This document shows positions 42,608 through 53,484 of a stretch of DNA of 64,000 nt, one piece after another. The stretch is from Maribacter cobaltidurans. GTDB taxonomy: Bacteria; Bacteroidota; Bacteroidia; Flavobacteriales; Flavobacteriaceae. A model generated the notes under the pieces. The model saw only the letters and a list, made by a program, of their open reading frames with translations. It was not told the DNA's origin and searched no databases. The DNA is taken from positions 3,959,001 through 4,023,000 of the forward strand of contig NZ_CP022957.1 in assembly GCF_002269385.1 (NCBI RefSeq), written 5' to 3'. The position numbers were made by a program, and so were the translations under genes. How positions within the stretch are numbered: position 1 is the stretch's first letter; every line of letters begins with the position of its first letter.

Positions 42608-43696
42608 TTAATCAAAATAACTGAAGGTTTCACCTTCCTTAATATTTAAAAGTGTTTCGTAAATCAATCGGATTACGTTTTCAACATCATCCTTATGAAC
42701 CATTTCCACAGTGGTGTGCATATAACGTAAGGGCAGGGAAATCAAGGCAGAGGCTACACCTCCGTTGCTATAGGCAAAGGCATCGGTATCAGTCCCTGTC
42801 ATCCTTGAAGCCGCCATTCGTTGGAAGGGTATTTTTTTCGCTTCCGCAGTTTCTATGATTCGTTCCCTAAGTTTATTCTGTACTGCAGGAGCATAGGAAA
42901 TTACCGGTCCGGCCCCAATTTCGGTATGGCCCTGAGTCTTTTTCTCGATCATTGGAGTGGTGGTATCGTGGCAAACATCCGTTACAATGGCAATATTCGG
43001 TTTAATGGTCTGGGTAATCATTTCCGCACCACGCAAGCCAATTTCCTCCTGTACGGAGTTGGTAATGTAAAGTCCAAAGGGTAATTTCTTCTTGTTTTCA
43101 TGTAAAAGTCGCGCTACTTCTGCAACCATAAATCCACCGGCCCGGTTATCAATGGCCCTACAGACGAACTTATCACCGTTCAGCACCTGAAACGTATCTG
43201 GATAGGTGATGACGCAGCCCACATGGACACCCATTTTTTCTACCTCTTCCTTATCCTTTGCACCTATATCAATAAAGATATTATCCAATTTTGGCGATTC
43301 TTCCTTGTCGTTCTTTCGGGTATGAATAGCTGGCCATCCAAATACACCTTTTACAATACCTTTTTTGGTGTGGATATTCACCCATTTACTCGGTGCGATT
43401 TGATGGTCACTGCCTCCGTTCCTGATGACATAAAGAAGTCCGTTGTCCGTTATATAATTTACATACCAAGATATTTCGTCGGAATGTCCTTCTATAACTA
43501 CTTTATATTTTGCATCTGGATTTATGACCCCAACGGCAGTACCATAGGTATCCGTAATAAAGGTATCTACATAGGGCTTTAGATATTCCATCCAAAGCTT
43601 TTGTCCTTCCCATTCATAACCTGTGGGAGCGGCATTGTTCAGGTATTTTTCAAAAAAATCCAATGATTTTTTGGTAATGATCGTTTTGTTCGCCAT
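42608..43696 (-). CDS. M42 family metallopeptidase (glutamyl aminopeptidase-like)
   Basis: A 362-residue cytosolic aminopeptidase with two metal ions. Metal and catalytic residues are His in VIEGHSDEISW near residue 70, Asp in CRAIDNRAGGF near 190, Glu-Glu in SVQEEIGLRGAE near 225 and Asp in VTDVCHD near 248; the last metal His is in RYMHTTVEMVH near 335. M42 enzymes form dodecameric tetrahedral particles and trim short peptides. No membrane or signal segment. Confidence 0.92.
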   Translation of the reverse strand: MANKTIITKKSLDFFEKYLNNAAPTGYEWEGQKLWMEYLKPYVDTFITDTYGTAVGVINPDAKYKVVIEGHSDEISWYVNYITDNGLLYVIRNGGSDHQIAPSKWVNIHTKKGIVKGVFGWPAIHTRKNDKEESPKLDNIFIDIGAKDKEEVEKMGVHVGCVITYPDTFQVLNGDKFVCRAIDNRAGGFMVAEVARLLHENKKKLPFGLYITNSVQEEIGLRGAEMITQTIKPNIAIVTDVCHDTTTPMIEKKTQGHTEIGAGPVISYAPAVQNKLRERIIETAEAKKIPFQRMAASRMTGTDTDAFAYSNGGVASALISLPLRYMHTTVEMVHKDDVENVIRLIYETLLNIKEGETFSYFD

Positions 43697-43857
43697 GTAT
43701 AATTTTTTTAACTCGATTATCGAGATTCAAACTTTCAAAGTCCCGTAAAAATTTCTAATGAAGTCTTTGAAATTATTCGCAAGTCTTACTTTTTAAAGTT
43801 GTTTGCAAACTTAGCAATATTCACTTGTTTTTAATAATATGCTGAATCAATTATCGT

Positions 43858-43865
43858 TAATTTTG
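43858..43865 (+). promoter_or_regulatory. -7 box of the DUF4294 gene
   Basis: TAATTTTG, a full match to TANNTTTG, 26 bases before the start codon. No -33 TTG at usual spacing. Confidence 0.35.
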
Positions 43866-43891
43866 GCAAGGCTTTTGTACAAATTAGTACT

Positions 43892-44590
43892 ATGATAAGG
43901 AATAGTGTTTTGATGTTGGTTTTTCTAATGTCCTTATTTAAATCAATAGGACAGGTGGAAGAACAGGAACTGGATTCGATTTCCGAAAAAATGATCATCA
44001 TTTCGGGGGATTCCATTGTCCAAAATTCCATTTCTCTGGAAGAGGCCTACGTTTTTGGTAAGTTACAGTTTTCTTCCTATGATGATAAGCTCCGATATTA
44101 TATTTTAAGGCGCAAGACCCACAAAGTGTATCCTTATGCCAAATTGGCCGCGGAACGTTTGGTAGAACTCAATGATAGCCTGACCAAAATCACCAAAAAC
44201 AGAAAACGAAGAAAATATACGCGTAAAGTGCAAAAATATATCGAGGAGGAATTCTCTGAAGAACTAAAAAAGCTGACCAGGACTGAGGGACAAATTTTGG
44301 TGAAGCTCATTTATAGGCAAACAGGAACTACAGCCTTTGACTTGGTTAAGGAACTCAGGAACGGCTGGAGGGCCTTTTGGTATAACACCACGGCGAAGTT
44401 CTTTAAAATAAGTATAAAGGAAGAATTTCATCCCGATGAAATTGAGGAGGATTATCTCATAGAGGACATTCTACAACGGGCCTTTGCGGCGGGTCAATTG
44501 GAGCGTCAAGAAACGGTTTTGGATTACGACTATAACAAGCTTTATAATAAGTGGAAAAAGCCGGCACAAAAAAATCACCCTGGCAATTAG
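43892..44590 (+). CDS. DUF4294 domain protein, exported
   Basis: A 232-residue protein with a signal peptide (residues about 1-20, ending SIGQ) and one DUF4294 domain (about 60-200), recognised by YYILRRKTHKVYPYAKLAAERL and GQILVKLIYRQTGTTAFDLVKELRNGWRAFW (quoted part YRQTGTTAFDLVKEL). Very basic in the middle. The family is restricted largely to Bacteroidota and its function is unknown. Its 3' end overlaps the convergent DUF6095 gene by four bases. Confidence 0.82.
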   Translation: MIRNSVLMLVFLMSLFKSIGQVEEQELDSISEKMIIISGDSIVQNSISLEEAYVFGKLQFSSYDDKLRYYILRRKTHKVYPYAKLAAERLVELNDSLTKITKNRKRRKYTRKVQKYIEEEFSEELKKLTRTEGQILVKLIYRQTGTTAFDLVKELRNGWRAFWYNTTAKFFKISIKEEFHPDEIEEDYLIEDILQRAFAAGQLERQETVLDYDYNKLYNKWKKPAQKNHPGN

Positions 44591-44826
44591 TCCCTTTTTC
44601 TGCTATTACCTCCAAAAAGGGCATCCACAATGATCTGAATACCTTTAAAACCAGAATATATGGCATAAATAGCCAATATTAGGCCAATTACTAGAACCGG
44701 CCAATAAAATGGATGCCCCTCATTTTTGAAGGCCTGCCAAATAACTACTGGGGCTAAAAACATCAATAAAATTGTAAAGGCCAACTTTTTAATGCCCTTT
44801 ACCATCATTTCTTTATCTGTTCTCAT
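44587..44826 (-). CDS. DUF6095-like small membrane protein
   Basis: A 79-residue protein with two membrane segments (about residues 12-30 and 42-62) and basic tails. GIKKLAFTILLMFLAPVV and IYSGFKGIQIIVDALFG fit the flavobacterial DUF6095 family as I recall it. It overlaps the DUF4249 gene by four bases and is the last gene of the leftward unit with that gene and the TonB receptor. Function unknown. Confidence 0.65.
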   Translation of the reverse strand: MRTDKEMMVKGIKKLAFTILLMFLAPVVIWQAFKNEGHPFYWPVLVIGLILAIYAIYSGFKGIQIIVDALFGGNSRKRD

Positions 44827-45680
44827 TCAATTGTAATGTTGCTTTGATACTCTTGCACTACGGCAAAGTAGCCTAAAGCAAAGTTATTGGAACGTTCTAC
44901 ATTATCAAATACCTCAATATTGTCCAAGCCTGTTACGTTAAACACATTTCCACGAACAGTGGCCGCTGGAGTCTGAAAGGGACCCTGATCACCACCCGAT
45001 TGTACAATCACTTGGTTCATATAATTAAAGAAGCCTTCATCAGCACCTAACAAACTTATGTTCAATTTCGTACCAGCCTCTAGGCCATCCTCATAGAAAT
45101 AGGAAAACTCAAAGGTTTGTCCTTGATAAAACTCGTCTTCCGTGACCAGAAATTCATTAAATCCAAAATCGAAAACGTAAAAATCATTTCTATTCCCTAG
45201 ATCTGTATAGGAGACAATAATTTCCGTTTCATCTTCTGAAAATAAGGTCTCGGTTCCTTGGCGTAATGAATCAATTGGAACACTGGGGACAAACGAGGTA
45301 CCTGCATAGAATCGTTCGTCGTTATAATTCACATATAAATCCAAACGGCCCTCGGTGAAAAACCTTGTACTTTTTCCTCCTTCGTATATTCCGGGTTCTA
45401 CTTCTGCCAAATTAATGAAATTACCTTCGCCAGCTATTTCTGGCTCATATAGTACATTTTGAATTCGTACCAAATCTGCTGAAACTGGGGTGTTCGGGTC
45501 AAAAAAAGAGCTACTTGTACTAATCTTAATTCTGGCAGTGGTAAATGCTTCCGAAGTATCGATGCGTATAATACCATCTACAACTAACCTGGGAGACTCG
45601 CTAGGTGTATCTACTTCAATCACATCCTCACAAGAGGCAAACGATATTAAGACTAAAAATATGGTAATAATCCTTTTCAT
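44823..45680 (-). CDS. DUF4249 domain lipoprotein
   Basis: A 285-residue outer-membrane-associated lipoprotein (lipobox FASC near residue 17). The mature protein is beta-rich: PRLVVDGIIRID, then immunoglobulin-like strands (VSADLVRIQN, YYNDERFYAG-type repeats) and a closing YQSNITIE. DUF4249 lipoproteins are encoded next to TonB receptors with a carboxypeptidase-like N domain, as here with three bases between the genes, and probably act as surface partners of the receptor. Cargo unknown. Confidence 0.85.
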   Translation of the reverse strand: MKRIITIFLVLISFASCEDVIEVDTPSESPRLVVDGIIRIDTSEAFTTARIKISTSSSFFDPNTPVSADLVRIQNVLYEPEIAGEGNFINLAEVEPGIYEGGKSTRFFTEGRLDLYVNYNDERFYAGTSFVPSVPIDSLRQGTETLFSEDETEIIVSYTDLGNRNDFYVFDFGFNEFLVTEDEFYQGQTFEFSYFYEDGLEAGTKLNISLLGADEGFFNYMNQVIVQSGGDQGPFQTPAATVRGNVFNVTGLDNIEVFDNVERSNNFALGYFAVVQEYQSNITIE

Positions 45681-45683
45681 GCC

Positions 45684-48083
45684 CTATAGTTTAAAGTTGT
45701 AAGTAACGGCCGGGACAATTCCGAAAATGGAAGTTCTTACCGCTTCATTTGCACCGGTATCATCATTTCTTCTAAAATTTATAGATGCTGCATTTCTTCT
45801 ATTGTAAAGGTTATAAATGCTAAAAATCCATTCCCCTTTTATTTTTCTGTTTTTATTTTTTCTCGGAGTAAGTGTAGCGGATATATCCAATCGGTTATAA
45901 GCCGGTAAGCGTTGCTTGTTTCGTAGTCCGTAATAGGGAATGGTCAATCCTTGAAATTCAAATTGCCCAATGGGGTAGTTGGTGGGCTGCCCGGTCTGAT
46001 AGACGAAGTTACTACTAAAGCTCCATTTTTCATTTAAATTATAACTAAGGAAAAGGGATATATCGTGGGTTTTATCATAAGGAGTGTTATACCAGTTTCC
46101 GTTATTGATACCTGTTTCTAAATTGCTGCGTCCGTTGTCAAAATCTAGATTTCTACCTGGTGTCCGCTGTTCGGATTTTGAAAGCGTGTATGCCAACCAT
46201 CCTTGAAAATCTCCTTCATTTTTGCGTAACAGCAGTTCTAGTCCATAGGCCCTGGCCTCGCCGTTGAGAATTACCTGTTCAATAGCATCATTCGCTATAA
46301 GATTAGCTCCGTCTATATAATCAATTCTGTTTTGTACTTCCTTGTAAAAAATCTCACTTTCAATAACATAATCCCCATTATTGATATTCCGGAAATATCC
46401 CAAGGCATATTGATCTAATAACTGAGGTTTCACGAAAGGTCCGCTCGGAGTCCAAACATCCAATGGGGTAGGGGAACTTGTATTGGAAAGCAAGTGTAAG
46501 TACTGTGCTAAACGGGTATAACTTGCCTTTACGGAACTTTTTTCATTCAAGGTATAGGATAGGGACGCCCTTGGTTCCAAATTATTAAAGGTAGCAAGCC
46601 GACCCTTACGTCCTGGCGTTGACCTTCCTATTGGTTCTGCTTCTTGATAAATTAATAAAAATGGATCAAAAACGACGGGATTATCATTGGCATAGGTGAA
46701 AACCTCATCCTGACCTAAACGCACGAACTGACTGAACCTAAGGCCGTAACCAAGGCTGAGATTGTTTGTAATTTGATGTTCTACATCAACATAAGCTGCA
46801 AATTCATTTGCATATTTTTGGGTTAATTGATCTTCTAAGATTCCGGATTCATCGTTACTAGGTTCTATTTTACCCGGATTGAACTGGTAGTAAATGTTAT
46901 TTATTCCGTAGTTCAACTGAAACTTATCGCTCAGATAGTGTTTGAAATCATATTTAAGGTTGAAATTACGAATGCCCGAATTCCAATTGAATCCTACAAA
47001 ATCCAATTTTAAGCCATAGTAATAATCGGAATAAATTAAGGAAAGGTTTGAAAAGAGCTTATCCGAGAATAGATGGTTCCATCTGAAGTTTCCCACCGCA
47101 TTTCCATAGGTGTTTACAAAGCTTTCACTAATCCCAAAGACATCCCTTCCAAAATAACCTGAGAGAAATACGTTGTTATTTTCATTGATTTTGTAGTTGA
47201 TTTTGGTATTTAAGTCGTAAAAATAAGCTGTATTGTCAACATCGAACAAGGGAAGGAATAAATGGGCGTAGGAGGCACGGCCTCCAATTAAAAAAGCGGC
47301 ACGGTCTTTCTTTATTGGGCCTTCTAGCAATAATCTACTGGCAACTGCACCTATACCGCCATTCATTTTAAATTCCTTGCTGTTCCCTTCTTTTTGAAAA
47401 ATATCCAATACCGAAGAAACTCGTCCACCGTAACGGGCCGGAATACCGCCCTTATATAGTTTTATATCTTTGATAGCATCTGGATTGAAAACTGAAAAGA
47501 ATCCAAAAAGATGCGAGGAATTGAATATTATCGCTTCATCTAAAAGTATAAGATTTTGGTCCGCAGCACCGCCCCTAACATTAAAACCGGAAGCACCCTC
47601 ACCAGCATTGGTGACTCCCGGTAACAACAAAATGGACTTGATGACATCTGCTTCCCCCAAAATAACAGGTATCTTTTTTATGGTGGCGGCAGAAAGCGTA
47701 TTGACACTCATTTGGGGTTTTCTAATATCCAACTTTTCCGAATCATCCGTAACGACAACCTCATCCAGTTGTTCGGCCTCTTCGGAGAGCTGAAAATCCA
47801 ATTTGGTATCCTTATCAAGTATGATATTTTGAACAATATCACTAAACCCCAAATAGCTTACGATAACCTGATATTCGCCTTTAGGTAAGGTTATGGAATA
47901 AAATCCATATTCATTCGTAGTTACGCCACTTCCCAGACTGGGAAATGCAATGGTTACACCAATTAATGTTTCGTTACTGGAATCCTCGGTAATAACTCCG
48001 CTTAAGGTATATTTTTCCTGCGCTTTCGCGACTATGGAAAAACAAACTAGAAGGATAGGAAATAGCCAATGAGGCTTTTTCAT
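45684..48083 (-). CDS. TonB-dependent receptor with carboxypeptidase-like N-terminal domain
   Basis: A 799-residue outer-membrane receptor. Signal peptide about residues 1-21 (ending AKAQ), a carboxypeptidase-regulatory-like domain (about 23-105; YTLSGVITEDSSNETLIG), the TonB-box-like LDEVVVTDD near 112, the plug (about 120-225; FNVRGGAADQNLILLDE) and the beta-barrel, ending YNFKL. It is the first gene of the unit with the DUF4249 lipoprotein. The receptor/DUF4249 pair is different from SusC/SusD, and its substrate is unknown. Confidence 0.88.
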   Translation of the reverse strand: MKKPHWLFPILLVCFSIVAKAQEKYTLSGVITEDSSNETLIGVTIAFPSLGSGVTTNEYGFYSITLPKGEYQVIVSYLGFSDIVQNIILDKDTKLDFQLSEEAEQLDEVVVTDDSEKLDIRKPQMSVNTLSAATIKKIPVILGEADVIKSILLLPGVTNAGEGASGFNVRGGAADQNLILLDEAIIFNSSHLFGFFSVFNPDAIKDIKLYKGGIPARYGGRVSSVLDIFQKEGNSKEFKMNGGIGAVASRLLLEGPIKKDRAAFLIGGRASYAHLFLPLFDVDNTAYFYDLNTKINYKINENNNVFLSGYFGRDVFGISESFVNTYGNAVGNFRWNHLFSDKLFSNLSLIYSDYYYGLKLDFVGFNWNSGIRNFNLKYDFKHYLSDKFQLNYGINNIYYQFNPGKIEPSNDESGILEDQLTQKYANEFAAYVDVEHQITNNLSLGYGLRFSQFVRLGQDEVFTYANDNPVVFDPFLLIYQEAEPIGRSTPGRKGRLATFNNLEPRASLSYTLNEKSSVKASYTRLAQYLHLLSNTSSPTPLDVWTPSGPFVKPQLLDQYALGYFRNINNGDYVIESEIFYKEVQNRIDYIDGANLIANDAIEQVILNGEARAYGLELLLRKNEGDFQGWLAYTLSKSEQRTPGRNLDFDNGRSNLETGINNGNWYNTPYDKTHDISLFLSYNLNEKWSFSSNFVYQTGQPTNYPIGQFEFQGLTIPYYGLRNKQRLPAYNRLDISATLTPRKNKNRKIKGEWIFSIYNLYNRRNAASINFRRNDDTGANEAVRTSIFGIVPAVTYNFKL

Positions 48084-48150
48084 TTGAATTTTTTTTAAAA
48101 ATAATGAGAAATACCTGAAGTATTCAACGCTTAACGATATTTTAAACTAA

Positions 48151-48177
48151 AAAAAAGCCCCAGAGATGGGGCTTTTG
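48151..48177 (-). terminator. Terminator of icd
   Basis: Stem AAAAGCCCC/GGGGCTTTT with a short loop and, on the minus strand, a run of eight T after it. Confidence 0.85.
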
Positions 48178-48195
48178 TATGATAGTTATATAATC

Positions 48196-50433
<2,238 letters not shown>

Positions 50434-50444
50434 TTAAAGCGGTG

Positions 50445-50452
50445 CAAATATA
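50445..50452 (-). promoter_or_regulatory. -7 box of icd
   Basis: TATATTTG on the minus strand, a full match to TANNTTTG, 30 bases before the start codon. A -33 TTG is not evident. Confidence 0.45.
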
Positions 50453-50522
50453 CAATTTTATCCAGCCTTATTGGAGTGGTGTAGCCTTAATATTTTAGGC
50501 TTTTGGGAAGATTCATAAAATA

Positions 50523-50568
50523 ACAAAAGCCATATCAATGTACAAATACCTTGATATGGCTTTTTAGA
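50523..50568 (-). terminator. Strong hairpin terminator without an associated gene
   Basis: Stem AAAAGCCATATCA/TGATATGGCTTTT, 13 bp, with a 15-base loop and T-rich flanks in both directions (stronger tail on the plus strand, TTTTT; minus tail TTTTGTTATTTT). It lies upstream of the icd promoter and 500 bases downstream of the rplS terminator on the minus strand, so no called gene needs it. Confidence 0.75.
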
Positions 50569-51028
50569 AATAGCTTACAGACGTGTTGTTTTAAAGTTAA
50601 TTAAAACTGCAACCCTTGATTGCCTCTGCGTCACTAAATCAACGTTTGAAATGTATCCTAAACTCAATTCTGTAATTGAACCTTAAATCTACACCTCATT
50701 TTTGTCGTCTTAACAATTTTCTTTCAAGTTTTGGGTAACTTCCCATCTTTATGAAAAATGATTGCCCACAATACTTTTAAAAGCGACAGCCTTTAACGGT
50801 TAAAGCTCATCGTTTTAAACAATTCCCTAGAAAATGCTTAATTACCGATTAAACAACAATGTAAAGAACGTAAACCTCACAGTGACTTAAAAGTTACCAC
50901 AATTTTACCTCGGTGAACTTTTTTAATCACACCTAAATTTAATAAAAAAAATTTATAAAACGAGAGTTTTGTATATAATTAATAATGAACAGTTTATGAA
51001 CTTATGTTTTTAACAATTGTTCATAAAA
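50569..51028 (-). ncRNA. Gene-free stretch, possible unannotated RNA
   Basis: About 460 bases with no ORF longer than some 16 codons (the longest small frame of note begins ATG GGA AGT TAC CCA on the minus strand). It lies between two strong terminators. On the minus strand a near-consensus -7 box TAAATTTA stands close to 50935-50940, which would allow an RNA of about 400 bases ending at the hairpin 50523-50568. Small stems such as GTTTTAA/TTAAAAC occur near its 3' end. No tmRNA, RNase P, SRP RNA or tRNA signature is seen. The strand is inferred from the terminators only. Confidence 0.3.
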
Positions 51029-51058
51029 AAGCACCGATAAAATCGGTGCTTTTTTTAT
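51029..51058. terminator. Terminator of rplS
   Basis: Stem GCACCGAT/ATCGGTGC flanked by A6 and T7, functional in either direction; it lies just behind the rplS stop on the minus strand. Confidence 0.85.
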
Positions 51059-51074
51059 TAGGAGAGGTTGTCGT

Positions 51075-51425
51075 TTATGATCTCACCTCTTTAATTCTTG
51101 CTTTCTTACCGGTCAAGCCTCTGAAATAGTAAATTCTTGATCTACGAACCTTACCTTTTTTATTAACTTCAATTTTTTGAAGAGCTGGAAGATTAATTGG
51201 AAAAATACGTTCAACTCCCACAGTTCCGGACATTTTGCGAATGGTAAATGTTTCGGTTGCACCAGTACCTCTTCTTTGGATAACCACCCCTTTAAAGAAC
51301 TGTGTACGTGTTTTTTCACCTTCCTTAATTTCATAATATACAGTGATAGTGTCACCTGCAGAAAATTTTGGGAATTCTTTTTTTGCTACGAATTCGTCCT
51401 GTACAAACTTAATTAATGATTCCAT
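51075..51425 (-). CDS. rplS: 50S ribosomal protein L19
   Basis: A 116-residue L19 with the conserved FKGVVIQRRGTGATETFTIRK and GVERIFPINLPAL blocks and the C-terminal KVRRSRIYYFRGLTGKKARI (quoted as RSRIYYFRGLTGKKAR). It has its own promoter (both -33 and -7 visible) about 70 bases upstream and its own terminator, so in this genome it is separate from trmD, which follows on the same strand behind an intergenic gap upstream. Confidence 0.97.
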   Translation of the reverse strand: MESLIKFVQDEFVAKKEFPKFSAGDTITVYYEIKEGEKTRTQFFKGVVIQRRGTGATETFTIRKMSGTVGVERIFPINLPALQKIEVNKKGKVRRSRIYYFRGLTGKKARIKEVRS

Positions 51426-51496
51426 TTTAGATTTAATGTTGGAATTAGATTAAAACAACGTTCACGATTTTCGTCAGAGGTTGATTTAACAGGGTG

Positions 51497-51527
51497 CAAA
51501 AATACTTGTAAAATTAATATCTACAAA
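51497..51527 (-). promoter_or_regulatory. rplS promoter (TTTG - 19 - TATTTTTG)
   Basis: On the minus strand TTTG (51524-51527), a 19-base spacer and TATTTTTG (51497-51504) match the Bacteroidota consensus perfectly. The leader would be about 65 bases, long enough to hold a regulatory site for L19. Confidence 0.65.
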
Positions 51528-51557
51528 TATTTTGAAGTTTTTATTTTGATTCTTGTT

Positions 51558-52232
51558 TTATTGTAGTAAGTCCGGTCTTAGCTTTTCTGTCCTTTCCTGT
51601 GCTTTCTCCTCTCGCCATTGTTCTATTTTACCGAAATTTCCACTCAAAAGTACCTCAGGAACCTTTATCCCTTTATATTCCGCTGGTCTTGTGTACACGG
51701 GCGGAGCCAATAAACCGTCTTGAAAACTATCTGTCAGGGCCGATGTTTCATCATTAAGTACGCCTGGCAGAAGTCTAATTATAGTATCGCAAAGGACTGC
51801 AGCGCCCAATTCCCCACCGGAGAGCACATAGTCTCCAATCGAGATCTCCTTGGTAATGAACATATCCCTTACGCGTTGATCAACCCCTTTATAATGACCA
51901 CATAGAATAATGATATTTTCCAAGAGAGACAGACTATTGGCAATTTTCTGGTTCAATGTTTTCCCATCAGGGGTCATATAGATAATCTCATCATAATTTC
52001 TTTGCGCTTTGAGTCCCGAAATACATTTATCTATCGGTTCTATCATCATTACCATTCCCGCACCACCGCCAAACTGATAATCATCCACTTGATTATAGCT
52101 ATTATCCGTGTAATCTCTTAAGTTATGAAAATGAACTTCGACCAATCCTTTTTCTATGGCTCTCTTTAAAATCGAGGCTTCGAACGGGCTTTTTAGTAGT
52201 TCCGGTAAAACAGTGATGATATCAATTCGCAT
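51558..52232 (-). CDS. trmD: tRNA (guanine-N1)-methyltransferase
   Basis: Methylates G37 of tRNA to prevent frameshifting. The open frame runs to 52298, but [13 protein letters not shown] at 52232 is the conserved start; the longer form would overlap the GNAT gene. The 224-residue SPOUT protein has [11 protein letters not shown] near residue 55, [13 protein letters not shown] near 113 and the knot [13 protein letters not shown] near 135 with LPGVL following. It is preceded by the GNAT gene at 17 bases. Confidence 0.96.
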   Translation of the reverse strand: MRIDIITVLPELLKSPFEASILKRAIEKGLVEVHFHNLRDYTDNSYNQVDDYQFGGGAGMVMMIEPIDKCISGLKAQRNYDEIIYMTPDGKTLNQKIANSLSLLENIIILCGHYKGVDQRVRDMFITKEISIGDYVLSGGELGAAVLCDTIIRLLPGVLNDETSALTDSFQDGLLAPPVYTRPAEYKGIKVPEVLLSGNFGKIEQWREEKAQERTEKLRPDLLQ

Positions 52233-52249
52233 GCGATTGGAATAACTAA

Positions 52250-52690
52250 TTATTGGGCAGACCAAAAGTAGTGAAAACAGTGGGAATCTTTCTCCCAACC
52301 TAATTTTTCATAGAGTTTTTGGGCGGGATTGTCAATGGCGGTCTCCAAGGATAACCCTTTATAATTATATTTTTCGCAAAAGTCCTGTGCACTTTTCAAA
52401 AGTAATGTGCCAATACCTTGGCCCCTATATTTAGGGAGTACAAAAAGGTCGTTTAGTATCAGTGTAGGTTCAAGGTAAACAGAAGAAAATGAGAAATAGA
52501 GTTGTGTAAAGCCAATCATTTGATTTTCCATGGAGGCAACCAATATTATGGATTCCTTATTTTCAAAGCGCTCCTTAAGAAATGCCTCGGCCTGAATCAA
52601 ATTAGTTGATTGACCATAGAAAACCCTATATTGGTCAAATAATGGAACTATTTCTTTAAGGTTCGTTATAGTAGCTTGGGTAATAACCAT
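52250..52690 (-). CDS. GNAT family N-acetyltransferase
   Basis: A 146-residue acetyltransferase with the acetyl-CoA binding motif [13 protein letters not shown] (R-G-x-G-I-G) near residue 90 and the family strand [11 protein letters not shown] before it. The C-terminal [21 protein letters not shown] is the usual closing motif of GNAT proteins. The substrate is unknown. Same direction as trmD and 17 bases upstream of its start, so they share a transcript. Confidence 0.88.
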   Translation of the reverse strand: MVITQATITNLKEIVPLFDQYRVFYGQSTNLIQAEAFLKERFENKESIILVASMENQMIGFTQLYFSFSSVYLEPTLILNDLFVLPKYRGQGIGTLLLKSAQDFCEKYNYKGLSLETAIDNPAQKLYEKLGWEKDSHCFHYFWSAQ

Positions 52691-52694
52691 TTTT

Positions 52695-52722
52695 TATAAA
52701 AAAAGCTCCAATAAAGGAGCTT
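52695..52722 (-). terminator. Terminator of the coiled-coil protein gene
   Basis: Stem AAGCTCC/GGAGCTT with loop TTTATT; on the minus strand it is followed by TTTTTTTAT. Confidence 0.8.
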
Positions 52723-52726
52723 CCAT

Positions 52727-53347
52727 TTATTTCGCTTTCTTTTGTTTATTTAGCTCATCCTGTAATTTTCTGCTAATCTTTTGCTCCCGCTCCAAGGCCC
52801 GTCTTCGATGGTCTTCATATTCCACTTCCAGTTCTGCTAGATTTTGTTTTGCCTCTTGGGTTAGAATATTACTGTTTCTGAATTTATAGATGAAAGTCCC
52901 TAAAAGAATAAATAGCCCGGCTATTATGGTCCATAATATTAAGTTATAGGTCGTCTTGGATACCAAAATACCCAAAAAGGACATACTGTCTTTTTCCTCT
53001 GTGACCGCTTCCAGGTTCGTAGTTGTTTCCTCTAATTTTTTATTTAAGGATGTAATAGTTGTTTCGTGCTCGGAAATGGTTGAATTCAGTTCACTGGTCT
53101 TTTTATTGAAAGCCGCAATGGAATCCAAAACGTTCCCCCTTAATTTATATAGGTTGGCTTCCTTGACGACCTCGTACCGTACACCATCGGCACGATAATT
53201 GCCGGATTTTTTAGCAACATAATCGAACTGGCTGCTAATAGGGCCACTTTCCAATGAAAGTGTCTCCTCACCTTCTGACTCCTGTGAGTATCCTAAACCT
53301 GCCGTAAGTAGGACTGCAAGTAAAAATAGTATTCTTGAAATTTTCAT
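52727..53347 (-). CDS. Exported coiled-coil membrane protein, function unknown
   Basis: A 206-residue protein with a signal peptide (about residues 1-21, ending GYSQ), a predicted coiled coil (about 75-118, KKTSELNSTISEHETT), one membrane segment (about 130-150) and a second charged helix (about 160-205, with DHRRRALEREQKI). Flavobacterial relatives beside trmD have been called tRNA (guanine-N1)-methyltransferase; it has no methyltransferase motif, so that name is a neighbour-based error. The two-helix, one-span shape suggests a scaffold at the inner membrane. Confidence 0.7.
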   Translation of the reverse strand: MKISRILFLLAVLLTAGLGYSQESEGEETLSLESGPISSQFDYVAKKSGNYRADGVRYEVVKEANLYKLRGNVLDSIAAFNKKTSELNSTISEHETTITSLNKKLEETTTNLEAVTEEKDSMSFLGILVSKTTYNLILWTIIAGLFILLGTFIYKFRNSNILTQEAKQNLAELEVEYEDHRRRALEREQKISRKLQDELNKQKKAK

Positions 53348-53484
53348 TCGTATTTGAATTTCCGTTAAAAATAGATTTAGAGGGTACTAAAGTAATTGAA
53401 TATAATCAAACGATGAAAAACCCTTATCTCTAAATAAAATGTACGTAAAAACTTCCAATAAGGATGTTTTGTACCTGCCCTAAA

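Noticed and set aside
50569..51028. Tiny ORFs in the icd-rplS gap
   Set aside because: The longest is about 16 codons with no clear ribosome-binding site, so no protein is called.
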